Below the pieces are notes generated by a model that did no database searches, was not told the origin of the DNA, and worked only from the letters and a program-made list of their open reading frames with translations. From Desulfobacter hydrogenophilus (GTDB taxonomy: Bacteria; Desulfobacterota; Desulfobacteria; Desulfobacterales; Desulfobacteraceae), in NCBI RefSeq assembly GCF_004319545.1, contig NZ_CP036313.1, forward strand, positions 3,908,501-3,972,500: 64,000 nucleotides of DNA. Direction: 5' to 3'. Positions 8,259-16,740 of this stretch are shown here, in pieces. A program made the translations under genes and the position numbers. Position 1 is the stretch's first letter. Each line of letters begins with the position of its first letter.

Positions 8259-9797
8259 CTCAACTTTCGGTGATTAAAAATGATAGTGAATAAAAACACA
8301 ACAAACTGATTTTATTATTTAAATTGACGAATTTCACTTTATATGATACGCTTTGTTTACCACTAAACAAACATTTCATACAAAGGAAATTCGCCAAAAT
8401 GAATACTACCCTTACCAACGTAGAAAATCAAATGACAAATTCAGAACAAATCGGCGTACTCAATGATTATTTTACAAAATTCAAAATTGGTAAGTTATTG
8501 AATCAATCAGGAATCGTTAAAACCAAAGGAGCCTCACCGCTTGCCATTTTCACAGCCCTATTTAACTTGGCATTTCACAACAAGAATTTATACCAGGGCA
8601 TTGTGAAAAATAAAAAAGTTGATGTCGATAAGGACGCCGCTTACAATTTTTTGAACTCTCCAACATATAACTGGCGGCGGTTTACCCTTCAGCTCTGCCG
8701 CCGAATTTATTTTATCATCAGAAAGCTCCTTGATGATTCTTCTGAAGAAGTTCTTATCTTCGACGATTCTACCTATAGCAGAAACCGTTCTAAAAAAGTC
8801 GAGCTTTTATCCCGGGTGTTTGATCATACAGATATGAAGTACATCAAAGGATTCCGGATGCTGACTCTTGGCTGGTCTGACGGTAACAGTTTTCTTGGAC
8901 TTGATTTTGCCCTTTTATCATCTGTAGACAAAAAGAATCGATACAATGAAATAAATCCTGATATTGATAAAAGGACCTGCGGATATCATCGCCGCCAGGA
9001 AGCGGTTACAAAAACCACAGCCCATCTCGTACCGATGGTAAAAAGAGCCCTTGATATGGGTGTCCGGGCTAAGTATATTTTAATGGACAGTTGGTTTTCG
9101 ATGCCGTCAGCAATCGCAAATTTGCGGGAATACATACACGTCATATGCATGCTGAAAGATCATCCAAAATGGCTTTATGAATATCAAGGCAAAAAGCTTA
9201 GGCTGTCCGAACTCTATGGAAAATTGAAGAAAAAACGAGGAAGAGCAAAAGTCAAAGCCCAAGCTATTGTTACTCTTTCCAACGGCAAGCAGGCAAAAAT
9301 CATTTTTGTTCCCTGTGATAAAAAACGTGGCTGGCTTGCACTCCTGTCGACAGATTTGGCCCTTCCTAATGAAGAAATCATTCGTCTGTACGGCAAACGT
9401 TGGGATATAGAGGTCTTTTTCAAAATGTGCAAACAGCACTTAAAATTGGTGAAGGAAATACAAATTCGAAATTACGATGGCCTTGTGGGCCATACATCTC
9501 TGGTTATTGCCAGGTATAATATTCTCAGCCTTTATCAGCGGCAATGTATGGATCAGAGATCATTCGGGGAGCTCTTCAGGGCCTGTAACGATGAGATGAC
9601 CAATTTGTCTTTTATGGTTTCTTTGGAGCGGATCATGCGTTTAGCTTTGGTAAATATTCGGCAATTATTTAATTTTACCGAGCGTATGGTTCAAGTGATG
9701 CTTGATCAGGTAATGGGCCAAGCTCTCAAGTATTTCGGTTTTTCAAGTAGGCCTGAGGAATTATTGGGGGTGTAAATTTACTCCTCCGAAAGTTGAG
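8259..9797 (+). mobile_element. IS4-family insertion sequence, 1,539 bp, complete with 7-bp target duplication
   Basis: The ends are ctcaactttcgg (8,259-8,270) and ccgaaagttgag (9,786-9,797), a perfect 12-bp inverted repeat. The element is flanked by ttaataa on both sides (8,252-8,258 and 9,798-9,804). The unoccupied site is preserved in the other island's left end near 29,268 (acgttaataatatttg), so the boundaries are fixed to the base. Confidence 0.92.
8399..9775 (+). CDS. IS4-family transposase
   Basis: This DDE transposase of 458 residues moves the surrounding 1.54-kb element. The triad is seen in VLIFDDSTYSRNRSKK (first D), YILMDSWFSMP (second D) and YGKRWDIEVFFKMCKQHLKL (E, in the Y-x-x-R-W-x-I-E motif of IS4-type enzymes). 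The frame is open from a TTG at 8,324, but the ATG at 8,399 with CAAAGGAAA upstream is the likely start (MNTTLTNVENQ). The gene fills the element and is intact. Together with the exact ends and target duplication, this suggests a recent insertion. Confidence 0.92.
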   Translation: MNTTLTNVENQMTNSEQIGVLNDYFTKFKIGKLLNQSGIVKTKGASPLAIFTALFNLAFHNKNLYQGIVKNKKVDVDKDAAYNFLNSPTYNWRRFTLQLCRRIYFIIRKLLDDSSEEVLIFDDSTYSRNRSKKVELLSRVFDHTDMKYIKGFRMLTLGWSDGNSFLGLDFALLSSVDKKNRYNEINPDIDKRTCGYHRRQEAVTKTTAHLVPMVKRALDMGVRAKYILMDSWFSMPSAIANLREYIHVICMLKDHPKWLYEYQGKKLRLSELYGKLKKKRGRAKVKAQAIVTLSNGKQAKIIFVPCDKKRGWLALLSTDLALPNEEIIRLYGKRWDIEVFFKMCKQHLKLVKEIQIRNYDGLVGHTSLVIARYNILSLYQRQCMDQRSFGELFRACNDEMTNLSFMVSLERIMRLALVNIRQLFNFTERMVQVMLDQVMGQALKYFGFSSRPEELLGV

Positions 9798-9804
9798 TTA
9801 ATAA

Positions 9805-10451
9805 TATTTGAACTGACATTATCAATATCAAAAGTAGTCAACGCCTTTATTCACAATGTTATCGGTGACACATAATAGACAAAGTCAACTCCCGCTGCCT
9901 ATCCGATAAACCCCTAAAAATCAGGAAAACCGGCCTGTTCAATATGTTGAGTATGGTTCACCTATTTGAAATCATTTTTGCTTATTATTGATTAACTTTT
10001 TCAAACTGGAAATTGGAAAGCAATACCCCAAATATCGAATCTTAACTTTGGACAAAAAGTTGAGATTGGATGTGATTATCTCCCATTCGACAGTCATAGG
10101 TACACAAAAGTCCATCATTAACGGCATGAATTCGTTACATAAAAAAATCATCAGACTTTTTGGGGAAACAACATGCCGCATATATCAAATTTCTCCAACA
10201 TTAGGTCTGCTCAATGTCGGTTATATAAAAAAACAATAACAAACTAAGGGTTTCCCTGATATACATCCATTCAGATCAATGATACAAAAGAATCGAAATC
10301 CATCTTCCAATTAGATGTATGGTATTCTAAGCACCACAACTATTTATATAGTGGGACTGATTCGTAAAAAAGCATGACTCGTGCAGAAATTGCCTTGAGA
10401 AAAATAGCCCTCATGTGCCGAGTTCTAAATTCACAAATTAAGGAGAAAAAA
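9805..10451. other. Leader region of the giant-protein operon
   Basis: The first 70 bases are the rest of the shared island left end. Similarity with island II ends near 9,874 after cacataatagac. A weak 83-codon frame (9,988-10,239, TTG start, no ribosome binding site) is not supported. The promoter of the downstream operon should lie in about 10,240-10,440, but no clear box can be named. AAGGAGAAAAAA at the right edge is the ribosome binding site of the first operon gene. Confidence 0.4.
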
Positions 10452-10811
10452 ATGGAAATGTTTGATCTAAAAAAACTCGCTACAGCACCTCTGTCGTTTA
10501 CATACCCAATAACTGCAAGTGTATCTATCTTGACCACCGTTACCGGTGATAGCCGTCAATACGCGAGCGTTGCGGTTATATATGGTAGCATGAGCTTGTG
10601 GTCGGGCACGATGACGCAGATGGCCCCAAAGATCACGATTCCTTATGACATCGTGGCTGGGGAAATAACGATCAAAGAGGGTGGCTCTTTTACGTTGACA
10701 ATTCCTACCACGATGCAGAATGGCTCTGTAGCTGCAAATTTGACGATCATGTCGACAACCCAAACGGTGCCCTTCACGGCTGTCGTCGCCAGCTGGCCGG
10801 TTTCTTCCTGA
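10452..10811 (+). CDS. Small beta-domain protein, first gene of the giant-protein operon
   Basis: This is a 119-residue product of unknown function. The ATG at 10,452 follows AAGGAGAA at good spacing; the open frame runs further up but without support. After a short N-terminus the chain alternates beta-type segments (FTYPITASVSILTTV, ASVAVIYGSMSLWSGTM, ITIKEGGSFTLTIPTTM, FTAVVASWPVSS). The same pattern, including the final V-A-S-W signature, appears twice in the next gene's product, so this is a mobile or duplicated domain used three times. No signal peptide or membrane segment is seen. The gene lies 13 bp before the next one and is clearly GC-richer than the sequence upstream. Confidence 0.75.
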   Translation: MEMFDLKKLATAPLSFTYPITASVSILTTVTGDSRQYASVAVIYGSMSLWSGTMTQMAPKITIPYDIVAGEITIKEGGSFTLTIPTTMQNGSVAANLTIMSTTQTVPFTAVVASWPVSS

Positions 10812-10824
10812 TTGCCATACAGCG

Positions 10825-11592
10825 ATGGTATCCACGATGGAAGAAAGTAGCCTGAAACCGCCGCCTCTGAATGAGGCGGCAGGCAAACTCTCTCCGCGTC
10901 AATTGACCAACACGGAGTTGACGGACACTTTTGCGACAATTCCAAGGGTGCCGGCCAAAATCGGCCCTTTGACTTTAATCGTCCAAGTCGATCCATCGCG
11001 TGGACAGACAGTCGTGACAGCCGTAATTTCTAAAACAACCATCGACAAGCAACTCCTGACGTACTCAAATTCGATAATGAGGCTGGACGTAGCCATCAGG
11101 CAAGCCCGGGCGACTGGAGAAATCTTCCTGAATCTCCAGCCATCACCCCGGTTTTCCGCGTTGCGTGCGGATATCGTGGCGAGCGACGCAAGCGGGAAGT
11201 ATCCGTACAAGGGGCAGTTGGCGAGCTGGGCTGCCAAAGGCGAGCCGGTGGTTGGTGATTACCTTCTTCCGCTTACCTCTGAACTTTCAACTCTGACAAC
11301 TGTTCGGAGCGTGACGGCGGATATTGCCGACTTCAGTTTTCTTTTGGGAGGCCGGTTGCTTGCTTCCATGACAGCTACGCAACTTGCGCCGGTGCAAAAA
11401 TGGCCAAACAAGATTAAGGCAGGCGACGTCGTGATCGAGGCCGGCACCCAAATCAGCCTGAATATTCCTACAGCACTGGAGAAAGGTTTCTTGTTTCTAA
11501 CAGCGGAATTCAGTACCCAGACGACGCCACGAACGCCGATAGGCTCATCGGTAGCAAATTGGTCGTTGCCTCATGCAACAGTGCAACGCTGA
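10825..11592 (+). CDS. Two-copy beta-domain protein (giant-protein operon)
   Basis: This is a 255-residue protein of unknown function built from two tandem copies of the domain found alone in the preceding gene. Copy one spans about residues 45-137 and ends LASWAA. Copy two spans about 147-250 with LSTLTTVRSVTA, KIKAGDVVIEAGTQISLNIP and SSVANWSLP. Copy two aligns closely with the 119-aa protein (LTTV, A-G-x-x-x-I-x-x-G, L-x-I-P-T). The N-terminal 40 residues are proline-rich and probably disordered. The start at 10,825 lacks a strong ribosome binding site and an ATG at 10,837 is an alternative; translational coupling to the first gene is plausible. No secretion signal is visible. Confidence 0.75.
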   Translation: MVSTMEESSLKPPPLNEAAGKLSPRQLTNTELTDTFATIPRVPAKIGPLTLIVQVDPSRGQTVVTAVISKTTIDKQLLTYSNSIMRLDVAIRQARATGEIFLNLQPSPRFSALRADIVASDASGKYPYKGQLASWAAKGEPVVGDYLLPLTSELSTLTTVRSVTADIADFSFLLGGRLLASMTATQLAPVQKWPNKIKAGDVVIEAGTQISLNIPTALEKGFLFLTAEFSTQTTPRTPIGSSVANWSLPHATVQR

Positions 11593-11656
11593 TAGCTGAA
11601 CAGACGCTACCAAATGCAGTGCTGCGCTCTGACAATTATCAAGAAGGATTTTACTA

Positions 11657-14600
11657 ATGGCAGACCAACCGGTATTCAATCAAATTTTCAAAAGCGCACT
11701 TTACAGCGTCTCGGTTGGGCTCGGCGCCCAGCCCGGACCCGGCTGGGTTGGCTTTATTTACACCGCCGGCAAAGACTACCCGGCGAGGCTCGATTTCAAG
11801 TCGTCCTTCAACAACGGGTATTATGTGTTTGCGCCGACAGCTCCGTCTGTCACAGACACCGATTCGGCGAAGATATTTGTGGCGGCCATTCAGGAGTGGC
11901 TCAATCAGAATTTCGGCAACGGAGCGCCCAAGCTGTTCAGCGGCAGCGCCTGTGTCTGGTTGCTTAATGCCAAAGACCCGGTTTGCGGACCGGCCATCAC
12001 GTTTTTCCCGGGCATTAGCAGCACATTGACGGCGAATAACTTTAACCTGCAGATGGGCCAATTGACCCTCTCAATAACGCAGCAAGTGATCGTGAACGTG
12101 AACGATCAAGGGTTGAGGTTCAGGGAAACCAACGAAGCTCATATCTCATTTAAGGTGCCTACAGGTAACAATGCGCCAACAATAGATACCGAAGATACCG
12201 ACGTAATCCTGCCATTTATCGGCAATTACGCGGGCGCCTTGACGATGCAGGGCGCTATTTCACGCGCCGGGAATCCGGGTGTAATTGCCTATTTTGAAAC
12301 GGGGTTCCATTATTTATATGCGGTTCCCGATGAAGAGGACCAGTGCCAGATTTATCCTGTTATTTGCAGCGGTGGATCACTGTCCGCATTGCCCTATTCC
12401 GGTTCAGTCGACCCGATTGATCCGCTCAACTCTGTAGAGCCGCTTTCTAACCCAGCGGTAGGCCGCTACCGGACACTGTTCGCGTTCACCAGTAAAAAGC
12501 CGATCGAGAGCTGGTATCGTGACGACAGCGGCAACCCGGTTGCACTTGTGCCCCTCAATGGTATCAACTCCGATGGCGAGCCGATGCCGTACTGTGGGGC
12601 GCTCGTGCTGCAAAGCCGACAAGCGGCGGGCGCAAGGCTTGACTCAGTTTACATGACGCTGGCCGGCGATTTTGCGCTTGCGCCTGAAGTTGTGTCAGGA
12701 GCAAACCTGATGCTGTTGCCCGGACTTTTTGGAACCGAACGTTTCCGGCTTTCCAGTTATGATAGTGGAAGCTCTTTCGATCGTTTGCGATTCCAGCCTG
12801 ATGGATCAGCCTATGCGCCAGTGTTTCCCTTCCCGGACAGCAAGTTGGACAATCCCGATTCGAGTAGGCCCAGGCCGCGGCTGACCTCTAGGTACCTGAC
12901 TTCTTGGGGGGCGATACTCAACGGGCCGCAGGGACAATCCGCATATCTTGCCCAGCCGGAAGGCAATCCGCTCTATGCGCCGTCTTCTGGAGCCGCAAAA
13001 GGTGACGTGACGCTCCTGTTGCAACCACTCGACACGCCCTCCGCGATCCCACAACCGGCACCTCCCGATCCGCCTTTTTTGTTTCCTTTTGTGCCTTATG
13101 CGGGGCTTTCGATGGCGAAGCGGTCGTTTCCGGCCCCGGAGGTCGGTTCGTTCGAGAGCCAGGTACTATCGTTCGAACGTAAGCGTCTGCTGGATGTGGT
13201 CAGCACGCAGCATATTGCGGCGATGAAACTGGCGCAACGCTCGGGAGCCATCACCGTCGCGCCCACTGTTCGGCAGGCGACCACGCCCCAGGGCCTGTAT
13301 GCCGAAGTGACCGTTCCGGACCCAAGTTCGGGGGATTTCGAATCAAGTTATGAAAAGGTGGTGCTGGCCAAGTCAATCCCCGAACAGCCGGCGACAGGTG
13401 CGGTCGACTTCGGCTTCACCCATCTCCACGCAAAGTTACAAAGCCTTTTCCAAACCAATCAACTGATGTCGGTAATCGTCAATCCGGAGTTCCTCGGCAT
13501 GCCGAATCCCTTTGACGAATATGGAACCGTGCCGGAACTGGGCGCACCGGCTTTCAATCGTGACGTAGTGATTGCCGATTGGCGCATGACCGCCGCAGTC
13601 GGCGACTCACTTAACAGCACCGCTTATAATAACATTCTGATTCTCAAATACTGCGACGGTGCGCTGGCCGAACGCGTCAAAAATCCGAACAAATGGGTCG
13701 GGGTCGATGATTTTTCCATTGCCAGCCACGGCGACAAGTCGATTGCCTTGGCGGGTCTGTCATCATTTCTGCAGAACTATTTGAAAACCGGAATTGACAA
13801 CGCTGCCAAAGGAAACAAGCTCTACACTCATTTTGCCCGAATAGCGCAGGATCCGTACTGGAACGGCGTTCTGGTTCTTCGGGCCTCCGTCGATCCTTCC
13901 GGATTTCCAGACGAAATCAAGGGGCTGGTGGCAGGGATTGATTTAACAATGTTCGAGGCGCACCACTTCGGGGTGACCGCCAGCCGGGTAACCCTCGAGA
14001 ACGGCGTGCTGTCGATGAAGGGACCGAGCAGTCTTTTTGGACTTATCGACTACGAGCTTCCGGCCTACCGACAGAGTGTTGCGTCAAATGCGCCAGCCGA
14101 TATGCCGTTGCCGCTGCCGACGGAGCCCGGCTCCGACGTCGGTTTTACGGTGTTGCAGTTGCAGACCCTGTTCGAGAACGGTTTTATGACCGATTTTAGA
14201 AGCCGGGTCCAACTTTCCGTCAATACGCTTTTCGGATCGAGAGTAACCGTGGCCTCCCAAGGAACAACCCAATTACCGGCCCAGGCCGTGGTGTTGCAGG
14301 GACGTTATATCAAGCAGGGAGGCATCCCGACGTATATATTCGAGCAGGACGACCTCACGCTTTTTTCCCTGAGCAGCAACGCCCTGCCGACGGTCGCGTT
14401 TCGGAGAATTCAGTTCAATACCATGTCGAATTCCGACGATAATACGCTTTTCAGCCGCTTTCTTGTCTGGGGAGATTTCGTTTTCCCTGTAATGAACGAC
14501 AGCAATGAACAGGAAGTTGATCTCCTCTCTTTCGGCCCTGCAAAGGACGTGTCCGTGGGCGGTAATAATGTCAATCCGCCGGGGCTTGCCTTTTCTGATT

Positions 14601-15307
14601 TCGAGATTAGCATGCGCTCGTCGCTTTCCTGTCCCAATGCGGTAACGTTCGGCTTCGACATCGGTCGTCTGGCCCTGGATCAGGGCTCAAGCCAACCTCG
14701 GGAACACAGTCTCTTTACCGATCTCGCGTTGCAGGTGGACGGGTTCATCTCGGGCTCGGAGGAGAAACGGCCCATCGACTACGGCTACCTGCCCATATCG
14801 GTCAGTCCGAAAATAAAGGCGATTTCCGGCGAGTGGTACGGCATTGAGTACAAGGTCAACATGGGAACCCCGGGGGCACTGGCATCCAGCGCCGGATTCA
14901 CATCGCGGATACTGGTTGCCTGGTCGCCCGAGACCGTCGCTAATGACGCTGCAAGCGCCGTCTTTGTCGGTCTCCAGTTACCCGGCGCCAAACCCGGCGC
15001 CAAGCTGCTCTCGATTCAAGGTGTTTTGAAGCTCTCCATCGCGTCCCTCACCCTTACCCGAGAGACCGTAGGCATAGACAAGGCTTTTGTGCTGCGGCTC
15101 AACAATCTGGGGCTCAGCTTCCTCGGACTTCTGAAGCTGCCGCCGGGAGCGAATATCAATTTCTTCCTTTTCGGAGATCCGTCCGGCACCGGGAGCCTTG
15201 GCTGGTACGCTGCCTATCAGGCAACCGATAAAGAGCAGGTCACGTTGTCCGACGTAGGTCCCCTCCCTGCGTTGCCCAGAGAGAGTGGTAAGGAGCTGGT
15301 GCCATGA
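11657..15307 (+). CDS. 1,216-aa protein of unknown family (giant-protein operon)
   Basis: I do not recognise a named family. The protein is soluble-looking, with no signal peptide or transmembrane helix, and is dominated by beta-type segments, glycines and aromatics. A proline-rich linker (QPAPPDPPFLFPF, about residues 463-475) divides it into two halves. The first half has YLYAVPDEEDQCQIYPV and ESWYRDDSGNPVALVPLNG. The second has a helix-rich part (SFERKRLLDVVSTQHIAAMK) and then repeated strand pairs up to the end. AAGAAGGAT precedes the ATG. The stop overlaps the start of the EEP enzyme gene (ATGA at 15,304-15,307), so the two are translationally coupled. This suggests the enzyme and this protein are made together, perhaps as partners. 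Confidence 0.85.
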   Translation: MADQPVFNQIFKSALYSVSVGLGAQPGPGWVGFIYTAGKDYPARLDFKSSFNNGYYVFAPTAPSVTDTDSAKIFVAAIQEWLNQNFGNGAPKLFSGSACVWLLNAKDPVCGPAITFFPGISSTLTANNFNLQMGQLTLSITQQVIVNVNDQGLRFRETNEAHISFKVPTGNNAPTIDTEDTDVILPFIGNYAGALTMQGAISRAGNPGVIAYFETGFHYLYAVPDEEDQCQIYPVICSGGSLSALPYSGSVDPIDPLNSVEPLSNPAVGRYRTLFAFTSKKPIESWYRDDSGNPVALVPLNGINSDGEPMPYCGALVLQSRQAAGARLDSVYMTLAGDFALAPEVVSGANLMLLPGLFGTERFRLSSYDSGSSFDRLRFQPDGSAYAPVFPFPDSKLDNPDSSRPRPRLTSRYLTSWGAILNGPQGQSAYLAQPEGNPLYAPSSGAAKGDVTLLLQPLDTPSAIPQPAPPDPPFLFPFVPYAGLSMAKRSFPAPEVGSFESQVLSFERKRLLDVVSTQHIAAMKLAQRSGAITVAPTVRQATTPQGLYAEVTVPDPSSGDFESSYEKVVLAKSIPEQPATGAVDFGFTHLHAKLQSLFQTNQLMSVIVNPEFLGMPNPFDEYGTVPELGAPAFNRDVVIADWRMTAAVGDSLNSTAYNNILILKYCDGALAERVKNPNKWVGVDDFSIASHGDKSIALAGLSSFLQNYLKTGIDNAAKGNKLYTHFARIAQDPYWNGVLVLRASVDPSGFPDEIKGLVAGIDLTMFEAHHFGVTASRVTLENGVLSMKGPSSLFGLIDYELPAYRQSVASNAPADMPLPLPTEPGSDVGFTVLQLQTLFENGFMTDFRSRVQLSVNTLFGSRVTVASQGTTQLPAQAVVLQGRYIKQGGIPTYIFEQDDLTLFSLSSNALPTVAFRRIQFNTMSNSDDNTLFSRFLVWGDFVFPVMNDSNEQEVDLLSFGPAKDVSVGGNNVNPPGLAFSDFEISMRSSLSCPNAVTFGFDIGRLALDQGSSQPREHSLFTDLALQVDGFISGSEEKRPIDYGYLPISVSPKIKAISGEWYGIEYKVNMGTPGALASSAGFTSRILVAWSPETVANDAASAVFVGLQLPGAKPGAKLLSIQGVLKLSIASLTLTRETVGIDKAFVLRLNNLGLSFLGLLKLPPGANINFFLFGDPSGTGSLGWYAAYQATDKEQVTLSDVGPLPALPRESGKELVP

Positions 15308-16725
15308 CGCGGATTTTATACTGGAATATAGAGAACTTTTCGGTCAATAAATTCTGGCAACCGAATCTTAAAAGAAGACGAGACGGCACACGCGCGGGCG
15401 GACCATTCACACAATGCTCACTAAATCGCCTGAACTACTTCTTTCAAGTATTGGACGATGCGTTGGTTTTAAATAATAATCGCGTTCCGGAAATCGTGGT
15501 GATCATCGAGCTGGAAAGCGGTGTTACTGGTCGTGGGTCACTCGTAACCGGCAACGGCCCCACCGCCACCCAATCTTTGGTTGACGAAGTCAGAACATGG
15601 ACCGGCAACAACAATTGGATGGTTGTCCCCCCTCTCTATACCGGTCCGACCGAGGGAGTAATCGTCCTTTATGACAGCACAAATCTAATCTTCACCGGTC
15701 CCAACAGGTGGCCTGGCGGCGGACCGTCTGCTGTTCCGCTTCCGCGGCTCGCAGCTCCGCTGGTGGCTCCTGCATCCCAGTTCCCTGCGAGCTGGAATGG
15801 GTATATCCGAACGGGGGTTCTCAATCGCGTGATTCCCGGCGCTTCTCTTTACAACTCGAACTATTATGAAAACGAAATGGCCGCCAGGGTCGCGGGTTTT
15901 ACCAGTAGTGCAGGTGCCGGCTTGGTTCCGCTCCCTGGTGGAATGCCCGCCTTGGGAGCACCCATGGATGGTAATCTTGGTCCGCGTACACCCTATATGG
16001 TTACCTTTTTTCGGCCGGCTGCCGGGATGGCCGCGGCTGAAAATATCACCCTTTTCTCCATCCACGCGCCGGCCAATAATAACGCGGCGCGTAATTACAT
16101 GACTGCCCTTGCATGCACCCAGGAAATCTCCAATGCGCCAGTGGAAAACGAGCGAAAAGTGGTTGTCGGCGACTTCAATTTCAACCTGTTCACCAATGCA
16201 GGCGTGGTGCCCCAACGATATCAATATTTTCAACAATTAGGGTATGGCACCGGAGTTGCTCCGGTACCGCTGGTAGGATTCGTCGCGCCTGCCCCTCCCC
16301 TCGGATATTTTGAATATTTTGCAACCCATCTTGCGAAACAGAAAAACGCAGTGAGCTGGTCCGACGCTCATACGCAACGATATTACCCAGGGTACGGTTA
16401 TGTCAGTGACAGATATAAATGCATTGACAATATTTTCGTTAGGGGCGGTGCTCTGGCAAACACGACAGTTCTCAATCCCGTGGTCGGTTCGCCCTACAAC
16501 GTCGTGCCGGCGCCAGTTCCAGTCTGGCTTACCCCGGTGATGCAAGGTCATTTTACAATTGACTGTTTATGTCCCTGCTACAATGCGCCAAACCCAGTAC
16601 CCGCATGGCAGGCACCCCGATATGGAACGAACCAAGCAGAAATTCGTCAAGTTTTTCGCGGTTGGAACAACTTCGGGCGAATCCGTTCTACCAGTGACCA
16701 CTTACCGATTATGGCGGAATTCTAA
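15304..16725 (+). CDS. Endonuclease/exonuclease/phosphatase (EEP) family enzyme
   Basis: This 473-residue protein has the full motif set of the DNase I-like EEP superfamily: ILYWNIENF (about residues 4-12, metal-site Asn), VVIIELES (about 63-70, catalytic Glu), FSIHAPANN (His with Asn), VVVGDFNFNLF (Asp and Asn) and the terminal RSTSDHLPIMAEF (Asp-His pair). A Mg-dependent phosphodiesterase or phosphatase acting on nucleic acid or a phosphorylated lipid or sugar is expected; the substrate cannot be told. The middle contains an unusually long insert rich in Pro, Ala and Gly. There is no signal peptide. The start overlaps the upstream stop (ATGA) and the giant gene follows 15 bp downstream, so the enzyme is an integral member of the operon. 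Confidence 0.85.
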   Translation: MTRILYWNIENFSVNKFWQPNLKRRRDGTRAGGPFTQCSLNRLNYFFQVLDDALVLNNNRVPEIVVIIELESGVTGRGSLVTGNGPTATQSLVDEVRTWTGNNNWMVVPPLYTGPTEGVIVLYDSTNLIFTGPNRWPGGGPSAVPLPRLAAPLVAPASQFPASWNGYIRTGVLNRVIPGASLYNSNYYENEMAARVAGFTSSAGAGLVPLPGGMPALGAPMDGNLGPRTPYMVTFFRPAAGMAAAENITLFSIHAPANNNAARNYMTALACTQEISNAPVENERKVVVGDFNFNLFTNAGVVPQRYQYFQQLGYGTGVAPVPLVGFVAPAPPLGYFEYFATHLAKQKNAVSWSDAHTQRYYPGYGYVSDRYKCIDNIFVRGGALANTTVLNPVVGSPYNVVPAPVPVWLTPVMQGHFTIDCLCPCYNAPNPVPAWQAPRYGTNQAEIRQVFRGWNNFGRIRSTSDHLPIMAEF

Positions 16726-16740
16726 TCGAGGGACCAAATC

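Noticed and set aside
9988..10239. 83-codon ORF ahead of the giant-protein operon
   Set aside because: TTG start without ribosome binding site and no recognisable family; could be a remnant but cannot be supported.
11654..12061. Long ORFs on the opposite strand of the GC-rich operon
   Set aside because: Typical shadows of GC-rich coding sequence; the plus-strand frames are longer, contiguous and have ribosome binding sites.
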